Shown here one piece after another: positions 1 through 11,910 of a stretch of 64,000 bases of DNA. The position numbers and the translations under genes were made by a program. The DNA comes from Loxodes magnus (taxonomy: Eukaryota; Ciliophora; Karyorelictea; Loxodida; Loxodidae). How positions within the stretch are numbered: position 1 is the stretch's first letter; the number at the start of each line of letters is the position of its first letter. The DNA lies in NCBI GenBank assembly GCA_946699065.1, contig CAMPDV010000093.1:310001-374000 (forward strand), written 5' to 3'. A model generated the notes under the pieces. The model was not told where the DNA came from. It saw only the letters and a program-made list of their open reading frames with translations, and did not search any database.

Positions 1-2174
1 CTATTTATAAACTTTATCATACTAGACTTTGATCACATTTAGATTTTAAGCTTCAGAGAATAATTAATAGTAAGCAGTAGCACTCAAACTTAAGTAGGTA
101 TTTAGAACTGCTTAGCTACCTTATTACTATATACTAAGCTTTTATATAAATAGTTAGATGCTAATGATTAGTGCTTAAGTTGATGGAACTGCTTGGTAAT
201 AAAATAGAAGCATTGCAATAAATTAGAAAATACTAGAAATGAGAGTCTTTAGATTGCTATCTCTTATCCCTTATATGTAATAAATTGTGGCTTATGAGCT
301 TTTCTTTTGATTTCTTCGAGAAAAAAATAGAAAATATACAAGCTTTAATTGATGTTTTCAACTTAAACTAATTAATTATTAAGAAATAGCCTTATTTTTC
401 TGGTTTAGGAAAGCTTTTACAAAAGTGATAATCTAAGTTTTGTTTCTAAGATATTGATTTATATAAGATATGCGAATAAAATTAAGCAATCTAATGATAA
501 AGCATTATAATCAAAGGAAAGCTAAGTGATTGGTAAAATTAAGTCATACCTAAACTAATAAAATATAGAAAGCTAGTACATTATTTTATAATTTATATCA
601 TATTTAATAAATAAACATAACGCTAAAGCTTTATATGCTTAGTAAAGAACTATTAAGTATTATATTATTATAATATAGTGAAAATAAAGGTATATAAGTC
701 AAGTACATTTCTAGTTTAGTAAAATAGCTTTTAACTTTCATTATTGACAAGAATTTTATTAGTAAATTTATCATAAAATTTGCTTTTAAAGATATAGAAG
801 ATATCTTTATAGATAGAGTTAAAGGTGTTTAAGTATGATCTTAGAATTAAAATAATTTTTTCTTACATAAATGAGCTAATTAGCAAGTATTGGTTTATCT
901 TAGTTCTAATATTAATTAGTTTTCAAACTACTTTTTTTGATTCTATCTTAATACTTCACTGACTTGCTTAATTATTTCTTCATATAAGCATCATGCTTTT
1001 TATTTTTAGTTATAAGCACTTGCAAATGATAATTTCAATCTTGCTTTTTTTCTAGAGGGAATTTATTCGAAAAAAATAGTAAATTTTATTAATTTTTCTT
1101 CATTAAATTGAAGAAAAGATATTGATCAAATATCTTTACCCTAGTTTTGAATTTTGATAAAGGATATTTAGATATTAATTTACTCTCTAAGAGTAAAAAG
1201 AAATGTTAGTAAGGTATAGAAATAGTAAAATTGAGTAGTTTAGCTTAGATATATAATTTATTAAGGTTTACTCTTTTTATGTGTTTTTAAATTGTATTAT
1301 CTATGTATTATCATCTAATCTTTAAAATTCACAAGATACTTTAACTTAATTCTATAATATATACTCATATTTTTCTTCTCCTTTATTTTCATATCGAATC
1401 TTCTCAAACTTTTATCTCTCTGCTAGTTTTACATGATATCTATTAGTATTTTTTTTAAATTATCGCTTTAACTTTTTTTATTCTACTTCCATCAAGAAGT
1501 GGTTGATTGTGCTAAAATATCTAAATTTTAGACATTTTAACTGTTTTCTTTATTTCAATTGATATCTCTAAATTAATAAGTAATTACTAAAGCTACTAAA
1601 TATTGATCCTAGTTCTTAATATATTATTCTAAATACGTTGCATACTTATTGCTTTGCTAAAGATTTTTGATATAGTTTCTATTATCTCATTCATTCTAAT
1701 AAATATTTAAGATATAATTGAATATAATTATATTCTATAGTTACATCCTTTAGTTATTATATCTTCTAAATTTCTTATTTAAAATTAAGATTGAATAACT
1801 AGGATGTTTCCTTATTCTTTGTTTAAAAGATCTCCAATTTAAACTAGCATAGTTTTGGTAAAAAGAATCAAAATAGAAATCTTTCTCTTTCTTATCAATT
1901 GCTCTCTGGCTATTTATTTGTTATTAGCGTTTTCTTATTTATAGTTGCTAATAACAAGAACTGAGGATTTGCTTGGATTTAAAACTTATGTAAGTATATA
2001 AAGTTTCAATTTTTAATGGTTACTTAGCTTTAAGTCTCAACTATTGTTTTAAACTAAATAATCAAAAAGCTAATTAATTAATTGAAGCTAGGATTGTTTA
2101 TGATTGAAGTATTCTGATATAAATAGAATAATGAAAGTAAAGATAAAATTAAATATTTGTGTTGAAATATAAAA
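1..2174. other. No supported gene (AT-rich flank)
   Basis: I find no frame on either strand with recognisable protein motifs, and no RNA gene. Open frames are long by chance because only TGA can stop translation here, so openness alone is not evidence. There is no homology to the duplicated locus further right that I can see. Confidence 0.5.
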
Positions 2175-2247
2175 CGCCGACTAAGGGACTTGAACCCTTG
2201 ACCACCAGCTTAAAAGGCTGGCGCTCTACCGACTGAGCTAAACCGGC
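2175..2247 (-). tRNA. tRNA-Lys (anticodon TTT)
   Basis: A complete 73-nt cloverleaf on the minus strand. The 7-bp acceptor (GCCGGTT with AGTCGGC, including G-T pairs) is followed by a discriminator G. The anticodon loop CTTTTAA lies between CCAGC and GCTGG. The internal promoter elements are intact: A box TAGCTCAGTCGG and B box GGTTCAAGTCC. A T4 run directly after the 3' end is a Pol III terminator. No intron and no encoded CCA, as usual in eukaryotes. Confidence 0.96.
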
Positions 2248-2357
2248 TTATTAATTATTATAGTAATCATTTAAATATATACTCCTCATTAAGCAATTAT
2301 TTAGCCTATAAATCTTATTATATTTATTATATTTTTATTTAATTATAATATTAAAAA

Positions 2358-2430
2358 TGGAGAACACGGGTATCAATCCCGTTGCCTCTCACATGCAAAG
2401 CGAGCGCTCTACCATTTGAGTTAGTTCCCC
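2358..2430 (-). pseudogene. Degenerate tRNA-Ala (TGC), probable pseudogene
   Basis: The minus strand folds as a 73-nt tRNA. It has a 7-bp acceptor (GGGGAAC with GTTCTCC), discriminator A and anticodon loop TTTGCAT between CTCGC and GTGAG, so Ala(TGC), followed by a T5 terminator. Both internal promoters are damaged. The A box reads TAACTCAAATGG, where two expected G are A. The T loop reads ATTGATA and lacks the nearly invariant TTC, so the B box is lost. It lies 110 bp from the intact tRNA-Lys on the same strand. Stems are preserved, so either it decayed recently or it is an unusual tRNA; a pseudogene is the simpler reading. Confidence 0.75.
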
Positions 2431-3872
2431 TACAAATAATAGACTATTCATTTCTTAAATATCTCTTTAAATAAGCATTTTAAATAATTCACTATCAAGC
2501 TATTAAAATCTATCCTAGCTTTAGCAAATTTATCTAACCTTTCATTTAACTACCTAAAATATAAATTGTTAGTTACTAATAAATCAAATAGTTTTAGATA
2601 TGATACAGTTTTACTAATTTGATTATAATTTAGATATATTTTAGGTATAGTATAAGAGTTTATTTCTTAGCTTAAAATTATTAAATTAAAGTTAGTTTTT
2701 TGTTATTAATAAAAATTGATAATTATGTTCCTTTATATTTCAATACATTAATCATTTTTAAGTTTATGCTTATCAATAGCTCTTTTTTGCAATTATGTAT
2801 TCTTGCATAAGATATTTAAAAGCTTCTGAATCTTAAACTTCTACATAATTAATGTTCACCAACCCGGTTTTTCTATTTGTATTGAATTGACAAACTTCTA
2901 GTTTTTGCTTTCTTCTTTATAGTTTGACATATTAACCTAATTATAGTTTTTGCTTAGAAGCTTAATCTTTTTATTTGCTCTATGCTTAACTTACTGTTAA
3001 ATCTGCAGTTCCTTACTAATTGCTTTAGATTCTAATAGCTTCTAAATATCTTCTATTCTTAGCTTCAAATTGAAGAAAATAATCAATGTTCATATGTTCA
3101 TTTTGAGTAATTGAAAACTCGAGCTATTAACTCAATTTCTTTCTTTAAGAGTTTCATCATAATAGTTATAAGGAAAGAGATTTTAATATCAGGCCTTAAA
3201 TTTTCTGTACTTTTCAGTCAGATTTGGAAAAGATTCACCCATAATTATAGTTTTTTTGCTCGTTATGATTTTCTTTCATATCTTACTTTTTTAAATATCG
3301 GGAGTGTATAAAGTGTAAATTCAAACTTCATTTTTAATGTCTAAAAATAAAGACTCTCAATTTGCATTGTAGTCACTCTACCATTCATCTTGAAATCATT
3401 TCTAATATCTTATACTTATTTATCTTATAATCCTTGATATAAACTGCTTTCTCAAGATATTTAAAAAATGCATTTATAATATCGATAAAGTTCTTCCTTA
3501 TCTTTAATATTTTATTTTCATCAAAACCAAAACTATTTCTTCTCCTTACTAAGTAATATTTGAGTCACAGTTCAAAATTTTTACTAGGATTCTTAAATAA
3601 ACCTTGTTATTATTTTTGGCTTACTATTTTCTAAGATAAACTCAATTATCATGTTTTAATTCTCCTATAACTATTTAATTAAAATTCCATATTATTTTGC
3701 GTAATATTTTGATTTTGTGAATATGCTGCAAGTTCAAACTACTGAAATTAAGTATATTCTTTTACTAATTTTAGTTGCTTTTAAAAATAATATTTAATTA
3801 CTTAATTATACATGAAGATCTCTTTCTAGTTTAATAATATTTCAAAAGAATTGGAACTGATTATTAATAGCT
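2431..3872. other. Spacer with a weak coding-like stretch on the minus strand
   Basis: Between the tRNAs and the first inverted repeat no gene can be named. On the minus strand, about 3,300 down to 2,800 reads as a plausible peptide with TAA/TAG as Q, but it has no family motif and several in-frame TGA. It has no second copy in the window to test coding constraint. Confidence 0.3.
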
Positions 3873-6571
3873 TTTATTTTCTTCTTATAATCAACTAATT
3901 TTATCTTTAAATTTGCTTCTAATAGTGTTATTTACCAAATTTAATTAGTTCTTCATTAATTTAAATTCTTATATTTCTGTTTAAGTAAAAGCCTTCTCTA
4001 GATATGCGAAGCTATAAACCTTTTGTTTTGCTTTATACCTTCCTCTTTTCCTTAACTACATTTATGATAAATCAAATACCTTACTTCAATTTTTAAGTAA
4101 AAAATAAGGATAAAACCTATTTAAATGCTAATATACTTTCAAAACATTCTGGATATATTATAAGTATTTTAATATAGAAATAATACTTGCATGATACTAT
4201 CTACTCAATAAGAAATTAATGTGGTTAAAAATGTAACTGAGAAGCTGCTTCCTAATACTTTAAATAAAGCTTTTTCGAATCTTTTTATATAAAGTAGAGA
4301 ATATAAAGCTATTATTCATTGAATAGTGGTATAGTAATTAATACTTAAAAACTATCAGATGCTATAATATCGCACGATTTGAAAGTTATAAATTGATAGA
4401 AGTTAAAAATAATTTTTGTGGAACTAACAATAAAAATAAATGGAGAGATTATCTCCAACTATATAACATTTTGAATATAGATAATTTATTTAACATCGTT
4501 ATGAAGAATCAAGGATTAATAACTAATTATTTTCTATTAAGAGATACTATGAATTGTGAATTATGACTGCTATTGCAAGTTTAGGAATAAAATCTTCTCT
4601 TTAAGATAGCAATAAAATAAGATTCTTATAAATAAAGCTATTATTAAAGTATATTTAAAGGATTATAATTATAGCTTTAGATAAGGAACTAGAGCTATAT
4701 TGACTAACTACATCTTTATGTGATAATTTATTAATTGTCATGCTGAGGAAGTTCTTGGTATGCGATTTAAAAACTAAAATTACAATAGAATATCAAGTAT
4801 GGCAAGTTTGGCATCCAAGCTAGAAAAATTATTTTTTCTTACTGAAATTTTTATGTTTAATGGAAGTCAAAATTAGGAACTAGCAAGACTTAATAAAATT
4901 ATAACAAGTATCTTCATAAATTCTAGAAACGATAAAAGTAAATATATATAAGAAGCAAGATATCTTAATTAAAAATATAAAAACACTTAAGTAGGTTAAG
5001 AAAAGAATTATCATATAATAATTTAATAAGCTTTAGCTTGACATGAAACTAGCTAGTTGCTGAGGGTTGGGAAAGGTATGCATATAAAAATATATTTTTT
5101 TAGTGAAGACACTCTATTATTTTAAGCAAAAAAATAGTTAGAATATATAAAAAATTCAATAAAGAAATTAGAGAATAAACCATATTAAGAAATTAATTTT
5201 AAAGAAATAGAAATTAAACAGAAAATAACGCAACTTTTTATCAAAAAGCTTTAGTTAAATATGGTTCTAAGCATAAATTTAATAAATATGGCACACAAGA
5301 ATTGTATATAGATACCTCTAGTTTTATAAATAATTGATAAACTACTAACTATTCCAAATGTAATTAAACATTAAAAATCTTCTATCATTTAAATAAAAGG
5401 AGACAACACTTTTGTCTAATTGACATATTCTAGTTTTATTAAATTGACCTATGCTTATATATGGCAAAGCTATTACTTAGTAACTCTTTAAATATACTTG
5501 TGAGGGCAATATTAATTATTCAGCTTATTATAGATTTATGCCAAATAATCAACTACTTACCTAAATTGAACTTTATACATTTTCTAGAAAAAAACTATTT
5601 GAATGATATAGTAAAAATACTCAATAGCACATATAGAAATTTTTAGCATTTTAAGGAAAAGGAAAGATAAAAGGTTGTTAAATGATTTTAAATTCTTAAA
5701 TTTTAGAACAAATGCAAGATTCAATAATGATCAATATCCTACAAGAACTATTGAATGAATAATGATTTTTTGAAGTAATCACTAAACTATTTTAAATATA
5801 ATAATAAGTTATTTAAATTAAAAAATTAAACAACACTTTTAATTTTATAAATCAAGTATTCTACTATTATTATAGAGTTTGATTCAGTTACTCTTGTAAC
5901 TCTAGCTGGTTTTGCAATATTATTAACAAGCTTATATATAAGAAAAATATTGTTTAAATGAGATTTATACTCTATTATTCTATAAATTATTTCTGTAACC
6001 CTTTAATTATCTTTCATTTTTATAATGTTCTAATTAAAAATTCTACCTTTTATACTCTTTATTATTCATATTCATCTAAAACTCCATATTATTATATCAT
6101 TACCTTACTCTTATTCTTAATCTAAAGAAACTAATAAATTATAAATTTCTATCTAACATCAACCTAGCTTGTTTTTGTTTTAGTTTAGCAAGCTTATCTC
6201 TCTATCTAATGTCTTCTAAATCTCACCTTTATTGTTAATTAAGAATTTCCTATAAAATATTTTTTATTTTATCTTAATCAATTAAAGCTCTTCCTAATGG
6301 AAGTGGCTTATCCTAACTAAGTGAATCTAAACTATCTTTGGTAATTCAGATGGTTAGTAGGAGGTGCTTTATATGGTAATAACTAAATAGAAACTAAAGA
6401 CTTGTTTATAAGTTAAAAAATATTAAAAGCAAACTAAAAGCTATTTTGATTTATTTAAACAGTCTAAGAAAAAAAGATTAAGATATTAAATTCTGATGCT
6501 TAAACTCTATAATTTAAACACTTAAACTAAGGTTCGAATCCTATTTATTCTATTTTATAACTTTTTTTAAA
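3873..6571. other. Diverged outer part of IR1, no gene recognised
   Basis: Comparison with the matching stretch 34,534-37,328 shows many indels not in multiples of three and no conserved frame. I read it as non-coding. The last ~100 bp are the 5' flank of the channel gene and contain a tRNA B-box-like string in this copy only. Confidence 0.5.
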
Positions 6572-9500
6572 ATGAGTGAACTTAAAAAGCCTTTAATACA
6601 ATAGTAAGAGCCTACTCAATCTAAAATCACTTCCTAGAATGATTTACCTCTAAAAGCTTTTGCTAATCTTATAAATGAACATCGTGAAGTAGCATTTAAA
6701 GTACCTTTTGAGGGATCTTTAGTGTAGAAAAATAAAGGGAAATAAAGTGATCAAGAAATAGGAGAGGAGTACAATTAGCAGGATGTATATCTGGCAGTTT
6801 TCACTCTAGATAAGAAATGGGTTTTTCTCTTCTTAGAATCTGGAGAAATTAGCCAAGTAAACACTCAAACGAAAGATATGAAAAAGTTAAAACCTTATTG
6901 GAACTCTGATTCTGTAAGAGAGGCAGCTGCATCAGAAAATGCATTGTATGTTGGATTCGGTGATGGAAACATTGAAAAATACAGTTTAGAGAAAGAATAA
7001 TGAAAATCACTACCTAAACATCATGATGATTATATAATGAAAATGATTGTAATGACAAACTAGAAGTATCTAATTAGTGGTGGCTTTAACTTTTTGGTAT
7101 GTTTCTGGACTCTTTAAGATGAGTTAGTTAAGAAGTTATTAATTGACTTTAAGCCAATGAACTTTTTAGTCTCCTAGGATAATTCCTTCCTGTTTATTGA
7201 CTCATAGAAGAACAATTAATATATATGGGTATTTGACATAGAAACCTTCCAAGTAGTAGATCAGATTATACTTAAAAAATCTCCTTATGAACTGACTCTT
7301 AGTGAAAGTAATGATAAAATATAATATTCTTGGGGGGCCTAAAGTACGGAAATTTTTTAAAGGAAGATAATGCCTTCAGAATCAGTTAAAAAGCTTTTGA
7401 CAATTGATGGTTAAGTATATAAACTTAATTTCTCTAATGATGGAAAGTATCTAGCTTTCGCAACTAATGCAAAGAAAGTTGGTATTTGGGATTTCCAAGA
7501 AAGAAGAAGTATATTTGACCTTGAAATACCTAATACATCAATATAAGCGTTGCTAAGCTTTGATAACAAATATTTTGTAGCAGGTGGATAGTGAAAGGAA
7601 TTATGGGTATGGTAATTAGACTGGGAGACACAACAAGCAAATCTAGTAAAGAAAATAAAAAGTGATAACTTCGTAAGTCGTATAGAGTTATTAAATAATA
7701 GCAAGTATAAGTTTATAGTGAGCAATAGATTTAGAGTATAAGTTCTTATTATTGATATTGAAACCGAAGAAAGTGAAGTGATACAGTTTGAAGAGAATGT
7801 CTAAAAAGTGTCGTAAAATGGTGAAGGAACGAAGTTTTATGTAACTTTAAAAAACAAACATGTGATTGAATGGGATTATGTAAACAAAAAGTAGACTAGA
7901 AGTATAAATGTACATAGCAATGTACTTACTTCCATCGTAAATAAAAGTGGGTCTATATTAATAACAGGTGGATAGTATTTATATATATGGGATTTATAAA
8001 CAGCATAAATAACAGCAGAGCTAGTTGGTCATGATAGCAGCTTAGTAGAATGTATAAGAGAGTTGGTATTTTCTAAGACAGAAAGAGAATTGTATTCAGC
8101 TGGATTCGATAAAAGTATAAAGATTTGGAGTCTCGTTGAAAATACACTTTTATATTCAATAAGTACTGATACAAGTAGATAAAGTATCGATCTATCTCCA
8201 AATGATGAATATATCGTATCTTCAGGTTGGGATAATCACATTCTAGTGTTTGAAAACCCTCTCTTCCGATAGCTTGCTACTAAAGAAAATGAGAAATATG
8301 AATTAGTATCTTTATAAGAATCAGTTCTTACTCACTAAGAAATTTCGTTTTATTAGTAACTGAACTAGAGAAAAGGAGATGTTGACTTAACTATTAAATA
8401 TTTAAAGAGACAAAATTAAATTTTTTTCCCCTATAAGTTTACTCCTTTGCATATATTGGTGGCAAATGCTAATGGTGAGTGCTTGAGAAGAGCTTTATAA
8501 CAGAGATTTACATTCATGTAAGATTATATAGGAAAATCTCCACTTTCTTATGCATTTAAATACAACTACTTAAACTGTGTTGATGTGATAGCCTAACACT
8601 TTAGTGATACCGACGAACTTTTACCTCTAAGTAATAATGATTTCTAACACATGCTTTCATGCAACATTCCATCTGTAATTCCTCTATTTAATCAAGTGTT
8701 CAAAATCGTGAATAAAAATGTTTAAGGATTACTTCCAGAATTCGGTTAGTTTGATTAAAGTATCTTTATGTTTGTTGACAGCGAATAAATTTCAACTGAA
8801 ATGGCAAACTAATGTGTAGGTGATTTAACAAAGGATAATATAGAATCTGTCGAATTTTTAAAATCTAGCTTTAAAATGAATCTGAGTCCTGGTTCTGAAA
8901 GCAGTTTACAGATTCTGAAAGGTTTAGTTGAATCTGATCCTGAAATATTTAGAGGAAATATAAGGCTTATAGTCGATTATAAATGGCAGACCTTCGAAAA
9001 ATATTTTAAGTTGTAATCGGCAATTTTCTATATCTACTTAGTCTTAGTATGCCTTCTAGTTATTAATTAAGATAACCTTTTAATTGTTTCCTCAGTACAT
9101 ATTTTAACTACCTTATTTCTGATCTACGAAGGAGTTCAGTGCTATGCTAACAAGACTTAATACCTGTTTGATTTCTGAAATTACTTCGATTTAGCAGGAT
9201 TTTTAGTGATATTCTTCATATGCTTATAGCAGAAATTAACTTTGGAAACTGAAGCCGAAAAGCTAATATTCGGATTTGGTGTTCTTTCGTTATTTTCAAG
9301 AGGCATTTCTTATTTAAGAGCTTTTGATATAACAAGACATTTTGTAGGAATGATAGTAGAAATAATAAAGAGTATGTCAAGCTTCTTTATTCTGCTGCTC
9401 TACGGTATTTATGCTTTGGGTTGCATAAACTTTATCCTTAGTGGGTAAGATAAGAATATTTCAATAGGAGAATACATAAGCAACATGCTAACTTTCTATA

Positions 9501-9874
9501 GAGTGTCAATGGGAGATTGGGACTTTAATGATTTCAATAATATTGGACTTATGATTATGTTTGTACTATCAACTCTACTTTTCCCACTTATTTTGATGAA
9601 CCTGTTGATCGCTCTAATGGGAGATACTTATGCTAGAGTGTAGGATATAATAACACCTATGGATTATGTTCTTAAAGCTGAATTAATTTGGGAGATAGAA
9701 AGTGTTTTATTCAATAAAAGAAAAAGTGGAAAAGAGTAATATTTAGTAGTTTACTAGAAAAAAGAAATAGAGTCCTAAGCAAATTCTCAAGAAGGATAGC
9801 TAAGATAGATTAAAGTTAATACCATGTCTGCTATGAAACAACTGAACCATCTGGAAAGACAAATTTAGAAGTGA
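6572..9874 (+). CDS. WD40-ankyrin-like-TRP-type ion channel fusion, copy 1
   Basis: An uninterrupted 1,100-residue protein with TAA/TAG as Q and TGA as W. Residues ~60-580 are WD40-like repeats; one blade reads GGQWKELWVW with the first W from TGA, and another ends KSIKIWS. A degenerate ankyrin-like stretch (~620-680) follows, with the pattern GKSPLSYAF. Residues ~815-1020 form a six-helix cation-channel domain. It has FDFWNYFDLAG (W from TGA) before the third helix, a pore segment with MGDWDFND, and a last helix with NLLIALMGDTY, the TRP/TRPV S6 hallmark. It probably conducts cations across the plasma or ciliary membrane, gated or scaffolded by the propeller; that role is inferred. The stop is taken at TGA 9872-9874, which is also a TGA in copy 2 although flanking codons differ. 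No intron is needed. Confidence 0.9.
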
Positions 9875-11910
9875 TAGAAAACTTATAAACTTAATTACTA
9901 ATAAATTTCCTTAATAAAGCTTATTAATCTAAGTTATTACATAGTATAAAGGAATATAATACACATTCTAAAATCAAAAACGAAGGATTTTTTGTTAGTT
10001 AGTTTAAAGAGCTCTAAATTATATTGTAGTAAAGATATAACCCATAAAGTAAGAAGTTATTTTAATGGTATTTGAAATTAAAAAATAGATATAAATAGTT
10101 TAGCATAACTAGATATAAAAGGATATTAAACTGGATTTTGAATTTAAAGATTATTTAAAGTAAACTGCTATTTAAATAAAAGATTAATTTAATAAACCTT
10201 TAATCTTAAGTAATTTCTCTTTATATAGCTTGTTACCAACTTTCTATTAACTACTAAATAAGATTTATAGTAAATATATCTCGAAACTGTCTTGTAATAA
10301 AAGTATTAACTATTAACTATTTTCTAAGTTAACTTATTTTAAAATTGGAACTTATTATTTAAAATGATAAAAAGCATCAATATATCGTCTAAAAGAAAAC
10401 CAACAAAAAATTTGGAAATTAAGTACTTTCTAGTACATTTTCAGTTTGACTTTTGCTATAAATTGATTAGCTAACTAAAAAATTTAGAGAATTGCTTTAA
10501 AATGTTAGCAGAAACAGCTTAAATTTTCCCTCGAGTAAAATTAGCAATCTGGTAGCTAGGAGTAAAGTAATAGAGCTTATGCAAAAGAAGTACTTAAAAG
10601 AAAATTTAACTACCATCACTTAAAGCCTCAAAGGAATACTAGATAATTCAAATGATATGTAATTTGCTTAGGATTCAGATTAAAAAAATATATTTATTGC
10701 TTCATTTATATTAGTAGCCTCTTAACTTGATTGCCAGTTACATGAACTGCTAGATAATTTTCCAATATTAAGCAGTTTGTTTACTTTGCTTTAAAACTAT
10801 TTTTAGGAATTCTTTATTGCCTGATGCTGAATATGGATATAGTATTATTATATGAGTTACTTTTCTACAAGTTAAAGGGACTGTAAAATAAATCCTTAAA
10901 TTGTGAAGATTTCCTACTAGCTAGAATAAAGTTCATCAGAATCGACAATCAATAAGTTTAGCTTTTGGCTAGAATCATTTTCCTGCAGAGCATCTATTAA
11001 CGCAAAGTTAAAACTATGGAAAACCGATATTTATTAATATGAAGATACTTGCAAGAGCTAACTTTTATATTTGAAAAATGAATTAGGTACAGTTTAATTA
11101 GATTGAACTATTAAAGAAATTTATTAATCTATTAATTTTGATATATAACATCATATTCTAAATCCCAAAGAAAAAATTAAGTAAATATTAGGGATCTTAA
11201 ATAGTAATTTTAAAAAGAAAGTTTCTTAATTAACTCATTAGTAATTTCTGCATATAAAATATCCACTTAGTAAAAAATGATTAAAGATTGTCTCCTAAAT
11301 TTTACTTTCAACAAGTAAAATAAGCAATAAATTAGATAAACTATTTCTGGATATAAAATGAGAATATTTTATATAACTTTAATAAAATTCAGTATGTACA
11401 CTATAACATTAGTTAAAGTATCTTCTGTTTCTTTGACTAAAATTACTATTAATTGATAAAATTTTTGGTATATAAATTTGAAGAAACTATTAAGGAATTT
11501 AATAGTAATAGTTTTTAAAATTAAGACTAAAATAGATTAATTCTACATGACTAGCACTATATAAACTAGAATTTCTCAAATAATCAGTTTTTTAAATAAA
11601 CATATACACTAAAATATTATTTTCCAATTTGCAAATAATTCCTTTATTTGATTATATATTTAGGATTTTTTAATAACAAATGAATAGAGGATTTTATAAA
11701 CTGATACCTATGAAACTTAATTATGTTAAATATATAATTTTCTTATATTTTGATACTTTTGGTTTTAATGGCTGAATCATTATCTTTTCTTAATTATTAA
11801 TTGGGAACTCTTTTAAATTACAGTTTTGTATTTGCGAAATATTTTTAAATATAGTTCTAACTAAACAAAAACCTATCCTTTATTAATTTCAGCTTATTTT
11901 GACGTACTTA
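9875..11910. other. Intergenic, no gene recognised
   Basis: Against the inverted counterpart (29.2-31.2 kb) this stretch is moderately diverged with many indels that break every frame. It is more likely UTR and spacer than coding. A long frame lacking TGA exists but is not conserved between copies. Confidence 0.5.

Noticed and set aside
6480..6571. tRNA-like 3' half with B-box-like GGTTCGAATCC ahead of channel copy 1
   Set aside because: No acceptor pairing or complete cloverleaf can be drawn, and copy 2 has a changed box; treated as chance or an old remnant.
7411..7725. Minus-strand ORF of 104 residues (and its twin at 33380-33694)
   Set aside because: It is the shadow of the WD40 coding strand of the channel gene, which carries the conserved motifs.
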